A stretch of 22,802 nucleotides of DNA from JAAAOZ01 sp964496595 (GTDB lineage: Bacteria; Chloroflexota; Anaerolineae; B4-G1; SLSP01): contig CAZCAI010000074.1 in the NCBI GenBank assembly GCA_964496595.1, positions 1 to 22,802 on the forward strand, read 5' to 3'. Made by a program: the position numbers and the translations under genes. This document shows positions 1 through 7,956 of the stretch, in pieces. The notes under the pieces were generated by a model, which was not told the origin of the DNA, did not search any database, and saw nothing but the letters and a program-made list of their open reading frames with translations. The first letter of the stretch is position 1; each line of letters begins with the position of its first letter.

Positions 1-1002
1 TTCACGGTCAAACGCTGGTCCTCCCGCGTTGCCAAATGGCCTTGGCGCCCGCCGGGCCTGATGTTGGTGGAGCAGATCCTCGCGCTGGCGCGGCGATTAG
101 CTCGCGAGCGCGCCGACGTCTACCACGCCCACGATGCTAACGCGCTGCTACCAGCTTTCATCGCCGCGCGTTCGTGTGGCGCTAAACTGATCTACGATGC
201 GCATGAGCTGTGGGAAGGCGCGCGCGCCAACTCAATCGTAGCCAAGTGGCGCTTGCGGGTCTGGCAACAAATCGAACGGTTCTTGAGCCAACGGGCCGAT
301 GCCGTGATCACTGTCAACCCCTCCATCGCTCAGGAACTGAATGACCTTTTCGGTGTGCATCCCATTGTGCTGATGAATTGTCAAGAATATGTCGAGGTTC
401 CCAAGAACGACGTGCTACGTCAGGAACTCGGTATTGCTCCCTACCAATCCATCGTCATCTACCCAGGACTATGGACCTATGGACGCGGATTGGAGCAGCT
501 TCTGCAAAGTGTTCCCTATTTGGATGAGAACATCGTCATCGTTTTGATGGGCCCGGATCGCCTGAACGGCAAGCTACAGAAATTGGCGCGGACGTTGGAC
601 ATTGAAGATCGCGTCCGATTTCGACAGCCGGTGCCGCCGCAAGAGGTGCCGCGCTACGTCTCCAGCGCCGATTTAGGCGTCATGCCCACGCAGGCAAAGA
701 ATCTAAGTTACTATCACAGTAGTGAAAATAAGTTATTTCATTATCTTGTAGCAGGTATTCCTGTAGCTTCTAGTGATCATCCAGAAAAGCGCCGTATTGT
801 CGAAACATATAATGTAGGCGGGGTTTTTGACGAGACTGACCCAAGGAGTATCGCGCGAACTATCAACGAACTGCTGAATGATAAAGATCGCTATCAAGAA
901 ATGTGTGTCAATGCTCACCGAGCTGTCAGGGAAGATCTGAATTGGGATATCGAGGCGAAAAAACTCATAGCGCTGTATGGCAAATTCGAGCGTGACCTAT
1001 GA
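1..1002 (+). CDS. GT4-type glycosyltransferase, 5' truncated by window edge
   Basis: Transfers a sugar from a nucleotide-sugar donor, probably in surface-polysaccharide assembly in the cytoplasm. The frame is open from base 1, so the Met at 61 is internal. Aligned with the downstream paralogue, about 50 N-terminal residues are missing. Visible features are the acceptor-domain string HAHDANALLPAF, the linker YDAHELWE, and a C-terminal donor-binding half with IVIYPGLWTYGRGLEQLL, MGPDRLNGKL and ENKLFHYLVAGIPV. The usual KxFEY motif of this family reads KLFHY here and in the paralogue. It overlaps the next gene by 4 nt (ATGA), which suggests translational coupling. The stretch from about 700 to 900 is clearly more AT-rich than the rest. 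Acceptor and sugar cannot be told. Family assignment is secure. Confidence 0.93.
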   Translation, partial: FTVKRWSSRVAKWPWRPPGLMLVEQILALARRLARERADVYHAHDANALLPAFIAARSCGAKLIYDAHELWEGARANSIVAKWRLRVWQQIERFLSQRADAVITVNPSIAQELNDLFGVHPIVLMNCQEYVEVPKNDVLRQELGIAPYQSIVIYPGLWTYGRGLEQLLQSVPYLDENIVIVLMGPDRLNGKLQKLARTLDIEDRVRFRQPVPPQEVPRYVSSADLGVMPTQAKNLSYYHSSENKLFHYLVAGIPVASSDHPEKRRIVETYNVGGVFDETDPRSIARTINELLNDKDRYQEMCVNAHRAVREDLNWDIEAKKLIALYGKFERDL

Positions 1003-2156
1003 AACACGTGACCATGATTGTCATCAACGCCTTCACACATGACACGCGCGTGCAAAAAGAGGCCAAGACCTTAGCCCAACAAGGCTACAGCGTCATTGTA
1101 TACGCATTACACGGAGCGGGATTGCCCGTCCGGGAAGTGCGAGACCACTATCAAGTGGAGCGCATCCAGGTGCATTCTCGAAGTTGGGGCACCCATCTGT
1201 TGATCCGCATGCTTAAATATCTGGAATTTTGTGTGCGCGTGATTTACCAGATCTATCACCAGCACCCCGATGTCGTCCATGCCCACGATGTCAACGCCCT
1301 CATCCCCGGGTTTGTAGCAGCTCGACTTGCTCGTGCTAAGTTGGTCTACGATGCGCACGAACTATGGGCCGAACGCCAAGCCCCACTGCTGCGCTCTGAT
1401 CTTCTCCGCAAAGGCTTAGGCGCTATCGAAAGATTATTGGCTCGCAGGGCGGATGCCGTGATCACCGTCAACCCCTCCATCGCCAACTTCTTGAAAGACA
1501 GTCTAAGGCTCTCAGCCACACCCACCGTATTGATGCACTGTCAAGAGTATCAAGAGGTCCAGCGCAATGATGTCTTGCAGGAGGAATTTGATATTCCCGC
1601 CGATCAACGGATCGTCATCTATCCGGGGCTGTTTGCAGAGGGGCGAGGATTGGAGCAGCTCATTCAGGCCGCTCCCTATTTAGATCGAGCGGTCGTGGTC
1701 TTGATGGGGCGCGATCAGCTAAATGGGAAATTACACGCTTTAGTTCAGCAGCACCATCTTGAAGATCGGGTGTTTATCCGCCAACCAGTGCCTCCCCATG
1801 AAGTACCGCGCTATGTCGCTTCGGCTGATGTCGGTGTAATGCCTACTCAAAGCATCGATTTGAGTTATCATTATGGAGCGGGGAATAAGCTTTTTCATTA
1901 TATGATGGCCGGCATACCGTCAGCGGTCAGCGATCAACCCGAAAAACGTCGCATCGTCGAGACGTATGGCGTCGGCGCGGTGTTTGACCAGACCGATCCC
2001 CAGGATATAGCCCAGACCATCAATACTCTGCTCAATCACCCAGAGGAATATCAACACATAAGCCGGCAAGCCAAGCAAATTGCACGCGAACGCTTCAACT
2101 GGCGTGTGGAGTCTCAAAAGCTAATAGAAAGATACGCAGAACTGACGAGGGATTAA
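999..2156 (+). CDS. GT4-type glycosyltransferase, tandem paralogue
   Basis: A complete 385-residue GT-B fold transferase. The N-terminal Rossmann half starts at MKHVTMIVINAFTHDTRVQK (a typical THDTRVxKEA entry motif) and carries HAHDVNALIPGF and VYDAHELW. The C-terminal half carries VIYPGLFAEGRGLEQL, DRVFIRQPVPPHEVPRY, NKLFHYMMAGIP and EKRRIVETYGVGAVFD. Long blocks are shared with the preceding gene (for example RADAVITVNPSIA and QPVPP.EVPRYV), so the pair arose by tandem duplication. The start ATG overlaps the preceding stop by 4 nt, and its own TAA overlaps the next ATG by 1 nt. The role is probably sequential or alternative sugar addition in a surface glycan. Substrate is unknown. Confidence 0.95.
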   Translation: MKHVTMIVINAFTHDTRVQKEAKTLAQQGYSVIVYALHGAGLPVREVRDHYQVERIQVHSRSWGTHLLIRMLKYLEFCVRVIYQIYHQHPDVVHAHDVNALIPGFVAARLARAKLVYDAHELWAERQAPLLRSDLLRKGLGAIERLLARRADAVITVNPSIANFLKDSLRLSATPTVLMHCQEYQEVQRNDVLQEEFDIPADQRIVIYPGLFAEGRGLEQLIQAAPYLDRAVVVLMGRDQLNGKLHALVQQHHLEDRVFIRQPVPPHEVPRYVASADVGVMPTQSIDLSYHYGAGNKLFHYMMAGIPSAVSDQPEKRRIVETYGVGAVFDQTDPQDIAQTINTLLNHPEEYQHISRQAKQIARERFNWRVESQKLIERYAELTRD

Positions 2157-2806
2157 TGATTAACCTGACAAATGGTTTTCAACGCATTCTTATTCTTGCC
2201 CCACATACGGACGATGGCGAAATTGGTTGTGGGGGAACAACGGCGCGTTTTTTGGATGAAGGCAAAGATGTGCATTGCGCTGCCTTCTCCACGGCGCGCA
2301 CCTCAGTCCGGCCAGAATTCCCAGATAATATCTTAGAAACCGAATTCAAAGCAGCCACTAAGACATTAGGGATCCCCTCAGAAAATATCAGCATCTATGA
2401 TTATCCCGTGCGCCATTTTCCCGAATATCGCCAGGACATTCTCCAAACGCTGATTGACCTCAAGCGGGAGATTGATCCAGATTTAATCCTGATGCCATCA
2501 TTGCACGATATTCACCAGGATCATCAGGTCATCGCTGCAGAAGGGTTACGCGCCTTCAAACGCCACACGCTCTTGGGATATGAAATGCCGTGGAATAATA
2601 TTGTCTTCGAGACGCGCTGTTTCATCCCACTCACCAAGCAACACGTGGCCAAGAAAATCGAGGCGCTACACTGTTACAAAAGCCAAGCGCATCGCTCCTA
2701 TCTCAGCGATGAATTTTTGTGGAGTATGGCGCTCACGCGCGGCACACAAATCGAGGGCGGCTACGCTGAAGCTTTCGAGGTCGTGCGGTGGGTCATGCGT
2801 TTATGA
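2156..2806 (+). CDS. PIG-L (LmbE-like) family N-deacetylase
   Basis: A 216-residue zinc-dependent deacetylase of the PIG-L fold, which removes acetyl groups from N-acetylglucosamine-type sugars. The metal and catalytic motif near the N-terminus reads ILILAPHTDDGEIGCGG (H17, D19, D20), a variant of the usual AHPDDxxxG. The second metal motif is SLHDIHQDHQVI (H117-H123). Length is normal for the family. It is translationally coupled on both sides (TAATG overlap upstream, ATGA overlap downstream) and sits among glycosyltransferases and a UDP-GlcNAc epimerase. It probably deacetylates a GlcNAc or ManNAc unit of the glycan or a lipid-linked intermediate. A thiol-cofactor role (MshB/BshB type) is possible for the family, but the neighbours do not favour it. 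Confidence 0.93.
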   Translation: MINLTNGFQRILILAPHTDDGEIGCGGTTARFLDEGKDVHCAAFSTARTSVRPEFPDNILETEFKAATKTLGIPSENISIYDYPVRHFPEYRQDILQTLIDLKREIDPDLILMPSLHDIHQDHQVIAAEGLRAFKRHTLLGYEMPWNNIVFETRCFIPLTKQHVAKKIEALHCYKSQAHRSYLSDEFLWSMALTRGTQIEGGYAEAFEVVRWVMRL

Positions 2807-3951
2807 CCCAGGTCTGTGTTGTCACGTCCGTCCACAAGCCTTTTGATGGACGGATCTTCTATCGAGAGTGTCGCACCCTGGACCAAGCTGGGTATGATGT
2901 GACACTCGTCGCGCCGGCGGCGTTCGAGCGTGAGGAGCGCGAAGGCGTCACCATCTTGGGTGTCCCACCGGCCGCTTCGCGCGCACAACGGATTCGCGTG
3001 TGGCGCGATGTCTTTCGCCGTGTGCGCGCCCTCAAGCCAGAGGTCATTCACTTCCACGATCCCGAACTGCTGCTCTTAGTCCCCCTCTTTCGCCTGCACT
3101 TTGGCAAGCGCGTGAAGATCATCTATGACGTCCACGAATATTTCATCGCGGCGCTCACCTCCAAATACTGGATTCCCCGTTGGTTACGGCCTATCGTTGC
3201 CCGCACAGCCGCCATCTTAGAAAAACTGATCGTCCGCCAGACAGATGGGATCATCTGCGCCGTAGAAGGGCAATTGCCTCTCTACGAAACGGTACCCGGT
3301 CCCAAAGCCGTCGTGCGCAACCTGCCGTTAGCCAGCCTCTTCAAAAACGCCGAGCCGCATCCCGCGCTCGATGTCCCAGGCCTCAAGCTCATTTACGTGG
3401 GTCTGATTCTTCCCAAGCGAGCAATTGATATTTTGTTAGAGGCGATGCGCCTCCTGCGCGAACAAGATCATAACGATATTCACCTCTATCTCATCGGCCC
3501 CGAAACCTCACCGGCGTATATGCAAACGCTACAAGCCTTCATCGAAAAGCACAATTTGAATGCCCAAGTCCAATGGCTGGGTTATATCCCGCCCCACGAA
3601 CTTAAACACTACTTAGCGAACGCCGACGTAGGGTTAGTCCCGGGTCTCTACACTTCCCAATACAAAAATCCTGGGCTGACCACCAAGCTGTTCGAGTACC
3701 TGCTGATGGGCTTGCCGGTCCTCAGCGTGGATTATCCACATCGCAGGATATACATCGAGGAATCCGATTGCGGTATTGTCGTGGAGGCCGAAGACGTGCA
3801 AGCCCACGTCGACGCGATTCTCTGGTTTGCTCGACATCCAGAAGAGCGCCGTGCGATGGGGGAACGCGGCCAGGCGATGGTCAAAGATCATTATATTTGG
3901 GAAGCGGAAGCACATCACTTACTTGAATTCTACGAGCAGATTGTGAGTTAA
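2803..3951 (+). CDS. GT4-type glycosyltransferase
   Basis: A glycosyltransferase of about 382 residues with two Rossmann domains. The N-terminal strand and loop VCVVTSVHKPFDGRIFYREC is typical of GT4 enzymes. HFHDPELLLLVPLF and IIYDVHEYF follow. The donor half has LIYVGLILPKRAIDILLEAM, WLGYIPPHELKHYLANADVG and TTKLFEYLLMGLPVL, the last being the canonical KLFEY motif. The ATG at 2803 overlaps the PIG-L stop by 4 nt and gives a normal N-terminus. A GTG at 2788 with GAGG 7 nt upstream would add five residues and cannot be excluded. It is followed after 2 nt by the epimerase gene. It resembles the other transferases here only at family level, so it is not a recent duplicate. Sugar specificity is unknown. 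Confidence 0.94.
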   Translation: MTQVCVVTSVHKPFDGRIFYRECRTLDQAGYDVTLVAPAAFEREEREGVTILGVPPAASRAQRIRVWRDVFRRVRALKPEVIHFHDPELLLLVPLFRLHFGKRVKIIYDVHEYFIAALTSKYWIPRWLRPIVARTAAILEKLIVRQTDGIICAVEGQLPLYETVPGPKAVVRNLPLASLFKNAEPHPALDVPGLKLIYVGLILPKRAIDILLEAMRLLREQDHNDIHLYLIGPETSPAYMQTLQAFIEKHNLNAQVQWLGYIPPHELKHYLANADVGLVPGLYTSQYKNPGLTTKLFEYLLMGLPVLSVDYPHRRIYIEESDCGIVVEAEDVQAHVDAILWFARHPEERRAMGERGQAMVKDHYIWEAEAHHLLEFYEQIVS

Positions 3952-3953
3952 CT

Positions 3954-5021
3954 ATGGCTATGAACATCCTTTCCATCATCGGCGCCCGCCCCCAATTCAT
4001 CAAAGCCGCGCCGGTCAGTCGCGCGGTGCGAGAAATCGCCCGCGAGACGCTTCTTCATACCGGGCAGCACTATGACCGCGAAATGTCGCAGATTTTCTTC
4101 GATGAACTGCACATCCCCAAGCCCGACTATAACCTGGGCATCGGCTCCGGCTCCCATGGCTGGCAGACCAGCCAGATGCTGATCCACATCGAGGAAGTGC
4201 TGCAACAGGAGCAACCCGATTGGGTGCTCGTCTACGGGGATACCAACTCCACCTTAGCGGGTGCGCTGGCCGCCGTTAAGCTGCACATCCCCGTCGCCCA
4301 CGTGGAAGCCGGGCTGCGCAGCTTCAATCGCGCGATGCCGGAGGAGCACAACCGCGTGCTGACCGACCACGCGGCAGATCTGCTCTTCTGCCCCACACAA
4401 AACGCGGTGGATCTGTTAACTCGCGAAGGAGTCACCACCGGCGTCCATCTGACCGGCGACGTGATGTACGATGCCTATCTCTACAACGTGAAATTGGCAG
4501 AGCAACGTTCTACCATCCTCGCGAAGCTGGACTTAGCACCGAAAACCTACGCCCTGGCAACTGTGCATCGACCGGCCAACACCGATGACCCGGATCGCCT
4601 TCGCGGCATCCTCGATGCGCTGGCCGCCTTAGAAACCTCGGTCATTTTGCCCGCGCATCCCCGCACGCGCCAAGCGATGGAGCGAATCGCATATCGGCCC
4701 AGCGGGAGCTTGCGGATCCTCGATCCCGTCGGTTATTTGGATATGCTGATGCTCGAGCAACACGCCACGCGCATCTTCACCGATTCCGGCGGCGTGCAAA
4801 AGGAAGCCTACTTCGCCAGCGTGCCCTGTATCACCCTGCGCGAGGATACCGAGTGGACGGAAACCCTCGAGGCAGGATGGAACACCCTCGTCGGCGCGGA
4901 GCCAGCGCGCATTTTGGATGCGGCGCGCAATTTCTATCCCCCCGCTAAACAACCGCCGCTCTACGGCGATGGCCAAGCCAGCGAGCAGATCGCGGCCATT
5001 CTCCAAACCCAAGCCAGCTAA
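3954..5021 (+). CDS. wecB: UDP-N-acetylglucosamine 2-epimerase (non-hydrolysing)
   Basis: Interconverts UDP-GlcNAc and UDP-ManNAc in the cytoplasm, supplying ManNAc-type donors for surface polysaccharides. At 355 residues it is close to the family's usual length. The N-terminal motif IIGARPQFIKAAPVSRA and the downstream motifs YGDTNSTLAG (D96), VEAGLRS (E118), PEEHNR (E130/E131), LTGDVMYDA, TVHRPANTDD (H205) and TDSGGVQKEAYF match the active-site blocks of WecB/MnaA. The usual HRxEN block reads HRPAN, a small departure. An in-frame ATG at 3960 would also work. The stop TAA overlaps the next ATG by 1 nt. Its placement between GT genes supports a role in providing the sugar they use. Confidence 0.96.
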   Translation: MAMNILSIIGARPQFIKAAPVSRAVREIARETLLHTGQHYDREMSQIFFDELHIPKPDYNLGIGSGSHGWQTSQMLIHIEEVLQQEQPDWVLVYGDTNSTLAGALAAVKLHIPVAHVEAGLRSFNRAMPEEHNRVLTDHAADLLFCPTQNAVDLLTREGVTTGVHLTGDVMYDAYLYNVKLAEQRSTILAKLDLAPKTYALATVHRPANTDDPDRLRGILDALAALETSVILPAHPRTRQAMERIAYRPSGSLRILDPVGYLDMLMLEQHATRIFTDSGGVQKEAYFASVPCITLREDTEWTETLEAGWNTLVGAEPARILDAARNFYPPAKQPPLYGDGQASEQIAAILQTQAS

Positions 5022-6244
5022 TGCGCGTCCTGTATCTCAGCCAGTATTTTCCCCCCGAAGCCGGCGCGACGCAAACCCGCGCCTACGAGATGGCTACCGG
5101 CCTCATCCGCGCCGGACACCAGGTGACGATGCTCTCCGAAGTACCCAATCATCCCCAAGGCATCGTCCATCCCGCCTATCGGCGCAAACTCTGGGTGCGC
5201 GAGGATCTGGAGGGCATTGACGTCGTGCGCGTCTGGGTGAAAGCGTCCCCCGTCAAAACGATGCGCACGCGCCTGGCCTTCTACCTCACCTATATGACGA
5301 ACGCCGCTCTGGCGGGATTGACACTACGTGGGAAATACGACATCATCTACGCGACATCGCCGCCGCTCTTCGTGGGAGGATCGGCCTTAGCCCTGAGCCG
5401 CCTGCGACGCACGCCGATGGTCTTCGAGGTGCGCGACCTCTGGCCCGAATCCGCCGTCGCGCTAGGTGAATTGCGCAATCCACGCTTTATCCGCTGGGCC
5501 ACCCGGCTGGAAGAAGCCTGTTATCGTCGCGCACGCCGCATCGTCGTCGTCACCCACGGCATCCGCGAGCGCCTTACCGAGCGCGGCTTTGGTGATAAGG
5601 TCGAATTTATTCCCAATGGCGCGAACACAGATCTCTTCCGCTATCAGCCAGAAGCTGGTGAGGCGATTCGTCAACAACTAAACATAGGGGACGCTTTCCT
5701 CGTGATCTACGCCGGCATCCATGGGATCGCGCAAGGACTGGAGACGGTGCTGCACGCGGCCCACCGTCTGCGAGACAATCCCTCCATTCGATTCGTGATG
5801 ATCGGCGACGGGCCATGCAAGGCGGACTTGATCACGCTCAAATCCCAGTTAGAGCTTCCCAATGTCACAATGCTCGATGCGCAGCCCCGCGAGACCATCC
5901 CCGCCTATCTCTCCGCCGCCGACGTCGCGCTCGCGCCCTTGCGCAAGTTGGAGCTTTTCAAGGGCGCACTTCCTTCTAAAATCTTCGATGCCTGGGCCTG
6001 CGAGTGCCCCGTGCTCCTCAGTATGGAAGGAGAAGCCCGCCGCGTCCTAGAACGCGCCCAAGCTGGTCTCCATATCGAACCGGAATCCCCAAAGGCGATG
6101 GCCAAAGCCATCCAAGCCCTCGCAGCCGATCCAGTGCGCTGTCGAGAGTACGGTCAAAATGGACGGCGCTTTGTCGAGCAACACTACTCGCGTCAGGCGC
6201 AAGCTCGACGCTTGGCAACGCTATTAGAAAGATTGATTTCCTAA
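5021..6244 (+). CDS. WbuB-like GT4 glycosyltransferase
   Basis: A 407-residue glycosyltransferase resembling the WbuB/L-fucosamine-transferase group of GT4. N-terminal blocks are VLYLSQYFPPEAGATQTRAY, LSEVPNHPQGIVHPAYR and FEVRDLWPESAVALGEL. Donor-binding blocks are FIPNGANTDLFR, YAGIHGIAQGLETVL, MIGDGPCKADL and LPSKIFDAWACECPVLLSMEGEA. The NHPxG and DLWPES blocks are characteristic of enzymes that act on amino-sugar donors in O-antigen or capsule clusters, which fits the adjacent epimerase. It begins at TAATG, overlapping the epimerase stop by 1 nt, and is the last gene of the first plus-strand run. The toxin-antitoxin promoter begins within about 10 nt of its stop. The actual donor is inferred only from family and context. 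Confidence 0.94.
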   Translation: MRVLYLSQYFPPEAGATQTRAYEMATGLIRAGHQVTMLSEVPNHPQGIVHPAYRRKLWVREDLEGIDVVRVWVKASPVKTMRTRLAFYLTYMTNAALAGLTLRGKYDIIYATSPPLFVGGSALALSRLRRTPMVFEVRDLWPESAVALGELRNPRFIRWATRLEEACYRRARRIVVVTHGIRERLTERGFGDKVEFIPNGANTDLFRYQPEAGEAIRQQLNIGDAFLVIYAGIHGIAQGLETVLHAAHRLRDNPSIRFVMIGDGPCKADLITLKSQLELPNVTMLDAQPRETIPAYLSAADVALAPLRKLELFKGALPSKIFDAWACECPVLLSMEGEARRVLERAQAGLHIEPESPKAMAKAIQALAADPVRCREYGQNGRRFVEQHYSRQAQARRLATLLERLIS

Positions 6245-6252
6245 GCGCCGCG

Positions 6253-6280
6253 TGTTATCATATAATCAAAAGTGATAACA
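6253..6280 (+). promoter_or_regulatory. Operator palindrome around the -10 box of the RHH/PIN pair
   Basis: An 8-bp perfect inverted repeat, TGTTATCA (6253-6260) and TGATAACA (6273-6280), brackets 12 nt that begin with a consensus -10 box TATAAT (6261-6266). The -35 region is not clear. A repressor on this palindrome would cover the -10 box, as expected for autoregulation by an RHH antitoxin-toxin complex. It lies just after the glycosyltransferase stop and just before the Shine-Dalgarno of the next gene. Confidence 0.75.
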
Positions 6281-6295
6281 CTAACAGGAGGAGCA

Positions 6296-6556
6296 ATGAT
6301 CCGCACCCAGATCCAATTGACCGAGGAACAATCCCGGCGCGTTAAAGAGGTCGCACGACGCGAGAATATCTCGATGGCGGAAGTGATTCGTGACGCCATT
6401 GACGCATGGCTGGAACAACGTCCCGATCTGACAGAAGAGCAACGATGGGCGCAGTCGCTAAACGCCATAGGAAAGTTTCACAGCGGTGTTACTGACCTGG
6501 CCGAAAACCACGATAAGTATCTGGCCGAAGCCTATGAGGCCATCCAAGAGAGATGA
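6296..6556 (+). CDS. Ribbon-helix-helix (CopG-like) antitoxin of a PIN toxin pair
   Basis: An 86-residue protein. Its N-terminal 45 residues form a ribbon-helix-helix DNA-binding fold: a basic strand (MIRTQIQLTEEQ), a helix (SRRVKEVARREN), then ISMAEVIRDAIDAWLEQ. The rest is acidic and probably wraps the toxin. The start is set by AGGAGG at 6286-6291, 4 nt before ATG 6296. The in-frame GTG at 6272 falls inside the operator palindrome and lacks a ribosome site. The gene overlaps the PIN toxin by 4 nt (ATGA). By family knowledge such proteins neutralise the partner RNase and repress their own promoter by binding palindromes like the one just upstream. It would be called VapB by position; RHH-type VapB antitoxins are one of several classes. 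Confidence 0.9.
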   Translation: MIRTQIQLTEEQSRRVKEVARRENISMAEVIRDAIDAWLEQRPDLTEEQRWAQSLNAIGKFHSGVTDLAENHDKYLAEAYEAIQER

Positions 6557-6957
6557 TTATTTTCATCGACACATCGGGCATCCTTGCCGTGATGAATATG
6601 GATGATCAATACCATTTGGCCGGTGCTGCCGCGTGGCGCCAATGGGTCAAAGAGCGCCCTCAGTTGATCACCAGTAACTATGTGATTCTAGAAGCTGTAT
6701 CGCTTCTTCAGCGACGTATGGGAATGGATACCGTGAGATCCTTTTATCAGCACATATCGCCGGTCGTTCAGATCAAGTGGATCACCACCGAAATTCACCA
6801 AGCATCCGTCGTCGCGTTGCTGACGGCCAACCGCCGTCAACTCAGCCTCGTGGACTGCACCAGCTTCGAGATGATGCGCGAGCGGGGTTTGCGCAACGTC
6901 TTCACCTTCGATCACCACTTCGCCGAGCAGGGATTCACCTGCTTCCCTCCGCAATGA
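6553..6957 (+). CDS. vapC: PIN-domain ribonuclease toxin (VapC-type)
   Basis: A 134-residue single PIN domain. The acidic metal-binding residues are all in place: D6 in IIFIDTSGILAV, E47 in NYVILEAVSLL, D101 in LSLVDCTSFEMM and D120 in VFTFDHHF. This matches the conserved quartet of VapC-like Mg-dependent endoribonucleases, which typically cut tRNA or rRNA. The start overlaps the antitoxin stop by 4 nt. A GC-rich hairpin (7019-7045) follows about 60 nt after the stop. The RNA target cannot be predicted. The pair sits between polysaccharide genes, so it may have been inserted there as a stabilising cassette. Confidence in fold and activity class is high. Confidence 0.93.
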   Translation: MIIFIDTSGILAVMNMDDQYHLAGAAAWRQWVKERPQLITSNYVILEAVSLLQRRMGMDTVRSFYQHISPVVQIKWITTEIHQASVVALLTANRRQLSLVDCTSFEMMRERGLRNVFTFDHHFAEQGFTCFPPQ

Positions 6958-7018
6958 CCATTTTTTGATGTTCACCTCGGCCAGGGGCAGCCATAGACCT
7001 GCCACATAACCGTTCCCC

Positions 7019-7045
7019 CGCGCTCTCAGATTGGATGAGGGCGCG
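7019..7045 (+). terminator. Probable terminator hairpin after the PIN toxin
   Basis: CGCGCTCTCA (7019-7028) pairs with TGAGGGCGCG (7036-7045) through ten positions with one G-U wobble and a 7-nt loop. It is followed by TTGCTTATT, only a loose U-rich tail, so termination may be partial. The -35 box of the next promoter starts right after the stem. Confidence 0.5.
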
Positions 7046-7074
7046 TTGCTTATTGCCCTTGACCATGCTATGAT
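7046..7074 (+). promoter_or_regulatory. Sigma70-type promoter of the NTase-HEPN-NTase genes
   Basis: TTGCTT (7046-7051) and TATGAT (7069-7074) are separated by 17 nt, a good housekeeping promoter geometry. The start codon of the first NTase gene is at 7098, with AAGGAG at 7081-7086 as its ribosome site. The untranslated leader would be short, about 15-18 nt. Confidence 0.6.
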
Positions 7075-7097
7075 GAAGCCAAGGAGTACACGCAGCT

Positions 7098-7541
7098 ATG
7101 AAAAAACACACAACCCCACCCCAATTAGACGAAGCAGCGCTGATCGCGCATCTGGAGAGCCAATCCGACATTGTGGCCGCCTATCTCTTCGGCTCGATGG
7201 CGCAGGGTCGCGCGACGTCGCATTCCGATGTGGATTTAGCCGTGCTGCTCAACCTCGATGACGATATGGAGCGCTTCCATCGCCGCCTGGAACTGATGGG
7301 CGCCTTAGACCGTTTCGCCGACCGCGAAGTGGATGTCATCGTGCTCAACGATGCGCCGCCTCTGCTCTGCCATCAAGTGCTCAAAACCGGGCGCTTGCTT
7401 TATGAGGCGGATCGCATGGCGCGGGTCGAGTTTGAGGTCTATGCCGGAAAAGTCTACGCAGATTTGAAGCCGATGTACAACTTATTCAATCAAGCATTGA
7501 TTCTCGAGCTTAAAGAAGGAGGCTTGGGTGGCAGGCTATGA
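7098..7541 (+). CDS. mntA: MNT-type minimal nucleotidyltransferase (MntA-like antitoxin)
   Basis: A 147-residue nucleotidyltransferase of the DNA polymerase beta superfamily. The core signature is YLFGSMAQGRAT followed by SDVDLAVLL, giving G32-S33 and the metal pair D44/D46; the third carboxylate is D79 in REVDVIVLND. In characterised MntA-HepT pairs this enzyme adds AMP units to the Tyr of the HEPN toxin's RX4HXY motif and so blocks its RNase activity. Here the partner follows directly with a 14-nt overlap, and its tyrosine is present. A sigma70-like promoter ends 24 nt upstream. The C-terminal helices after residue 105 (FEVYAGKVYADLKPMYN) are usual for this group. Confidence 0.92.
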   Translation: MKKHTTPPQLDEAALIAHLESQSDIVAAYLFGSMAQGRATSHSDVDLAVLLNLDDDMERFHRRLELMGALDRFADREVDVIVLNDAPPLLCHQVLKTGRLLYEADRMARVEFEVYAGKVYADLKPMYNLFNQALILELKEGGLGGRL

Positions 7542-7956
7542 CGTGATTTGGGAGAGGCTGCGATCATTACGCGACGCGGTAGCCTACTTGAAGAGCGAAA
7601 GAGATCAGCTTTCTTTCTTTCAAGACTACGAAGCGAATCTAAGACTGCGTCGCGCAATAGAGCGTTGCTTGCACATCTCCATCGAAAGTTGCCTGGATAT
7701 AGGAAGACATCTCATTGCCTTGGAAAGCCTTCCATTTCCAGAGACCAATAAAGAGGTTTTTCAAATCCTCGCGCGGGCGGGGATTATCCCTCGAACTTTG
7801 CTCCCCAGCTTGCTGAGTATGGCGGGTTTTCGCAATTTGGTAGTCCACGAGTACGTAAAAATCGATGACCACCAAGTTTACAAAATACTTCAGCATCAAT
7901 TAGGCGATTTTGACGCTTTCGCCAGGGCAATCACTGATTATCTGGAAAGCCAATGA
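7528..7956 (+). CDS. hepT: HEPN-domain ribonuclease toxin (HepT-like)
   Basis: A 142-residue all-helical HEPN protein (DUF86/HepT type). The catalytic RNase motif is complete: R102-NLVV-H107-E-Y109 fits RX4HXY, where R and H cleave RNA and the Tyr is the residue AMPylated by MntA in studied pairs. The basic stretch RLRRAIERCLHISIESCLDIG is the usual second helix. Start is GTG at 7528, preceded 5 nt away by AGGAGG (7517-7522) inside the end of the first NTase gene, giving a 14-nt overlap and tight coupling. Its stop overlaps the start of a second NTase gene by 4 nt. Function as a growth-arresting RNase is inferred from the family. Confidence 0.93.
   Translation: MAGYDVIWERLRSLRDAVAYLKSERDQLSFFQDYEANLRLRRAIERCLHISIESCLDIGRHLIALESLPFPETNKEVFQILARAGIIPRTLLPSLLSMAGFRNLVVHEYVKIDDHQVYKILQHQLGDFDAFARAITDYLESQ

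Noticed and set aside
2156..3951. Bacillithiol or mycothiol synthesis, because a GT4 gene adjoins a PIG-L deacetylase
   Set aside because: No ligase of the BshC or MshC type is present, and the epimerase and further GT4 genes point to a surface glycan.
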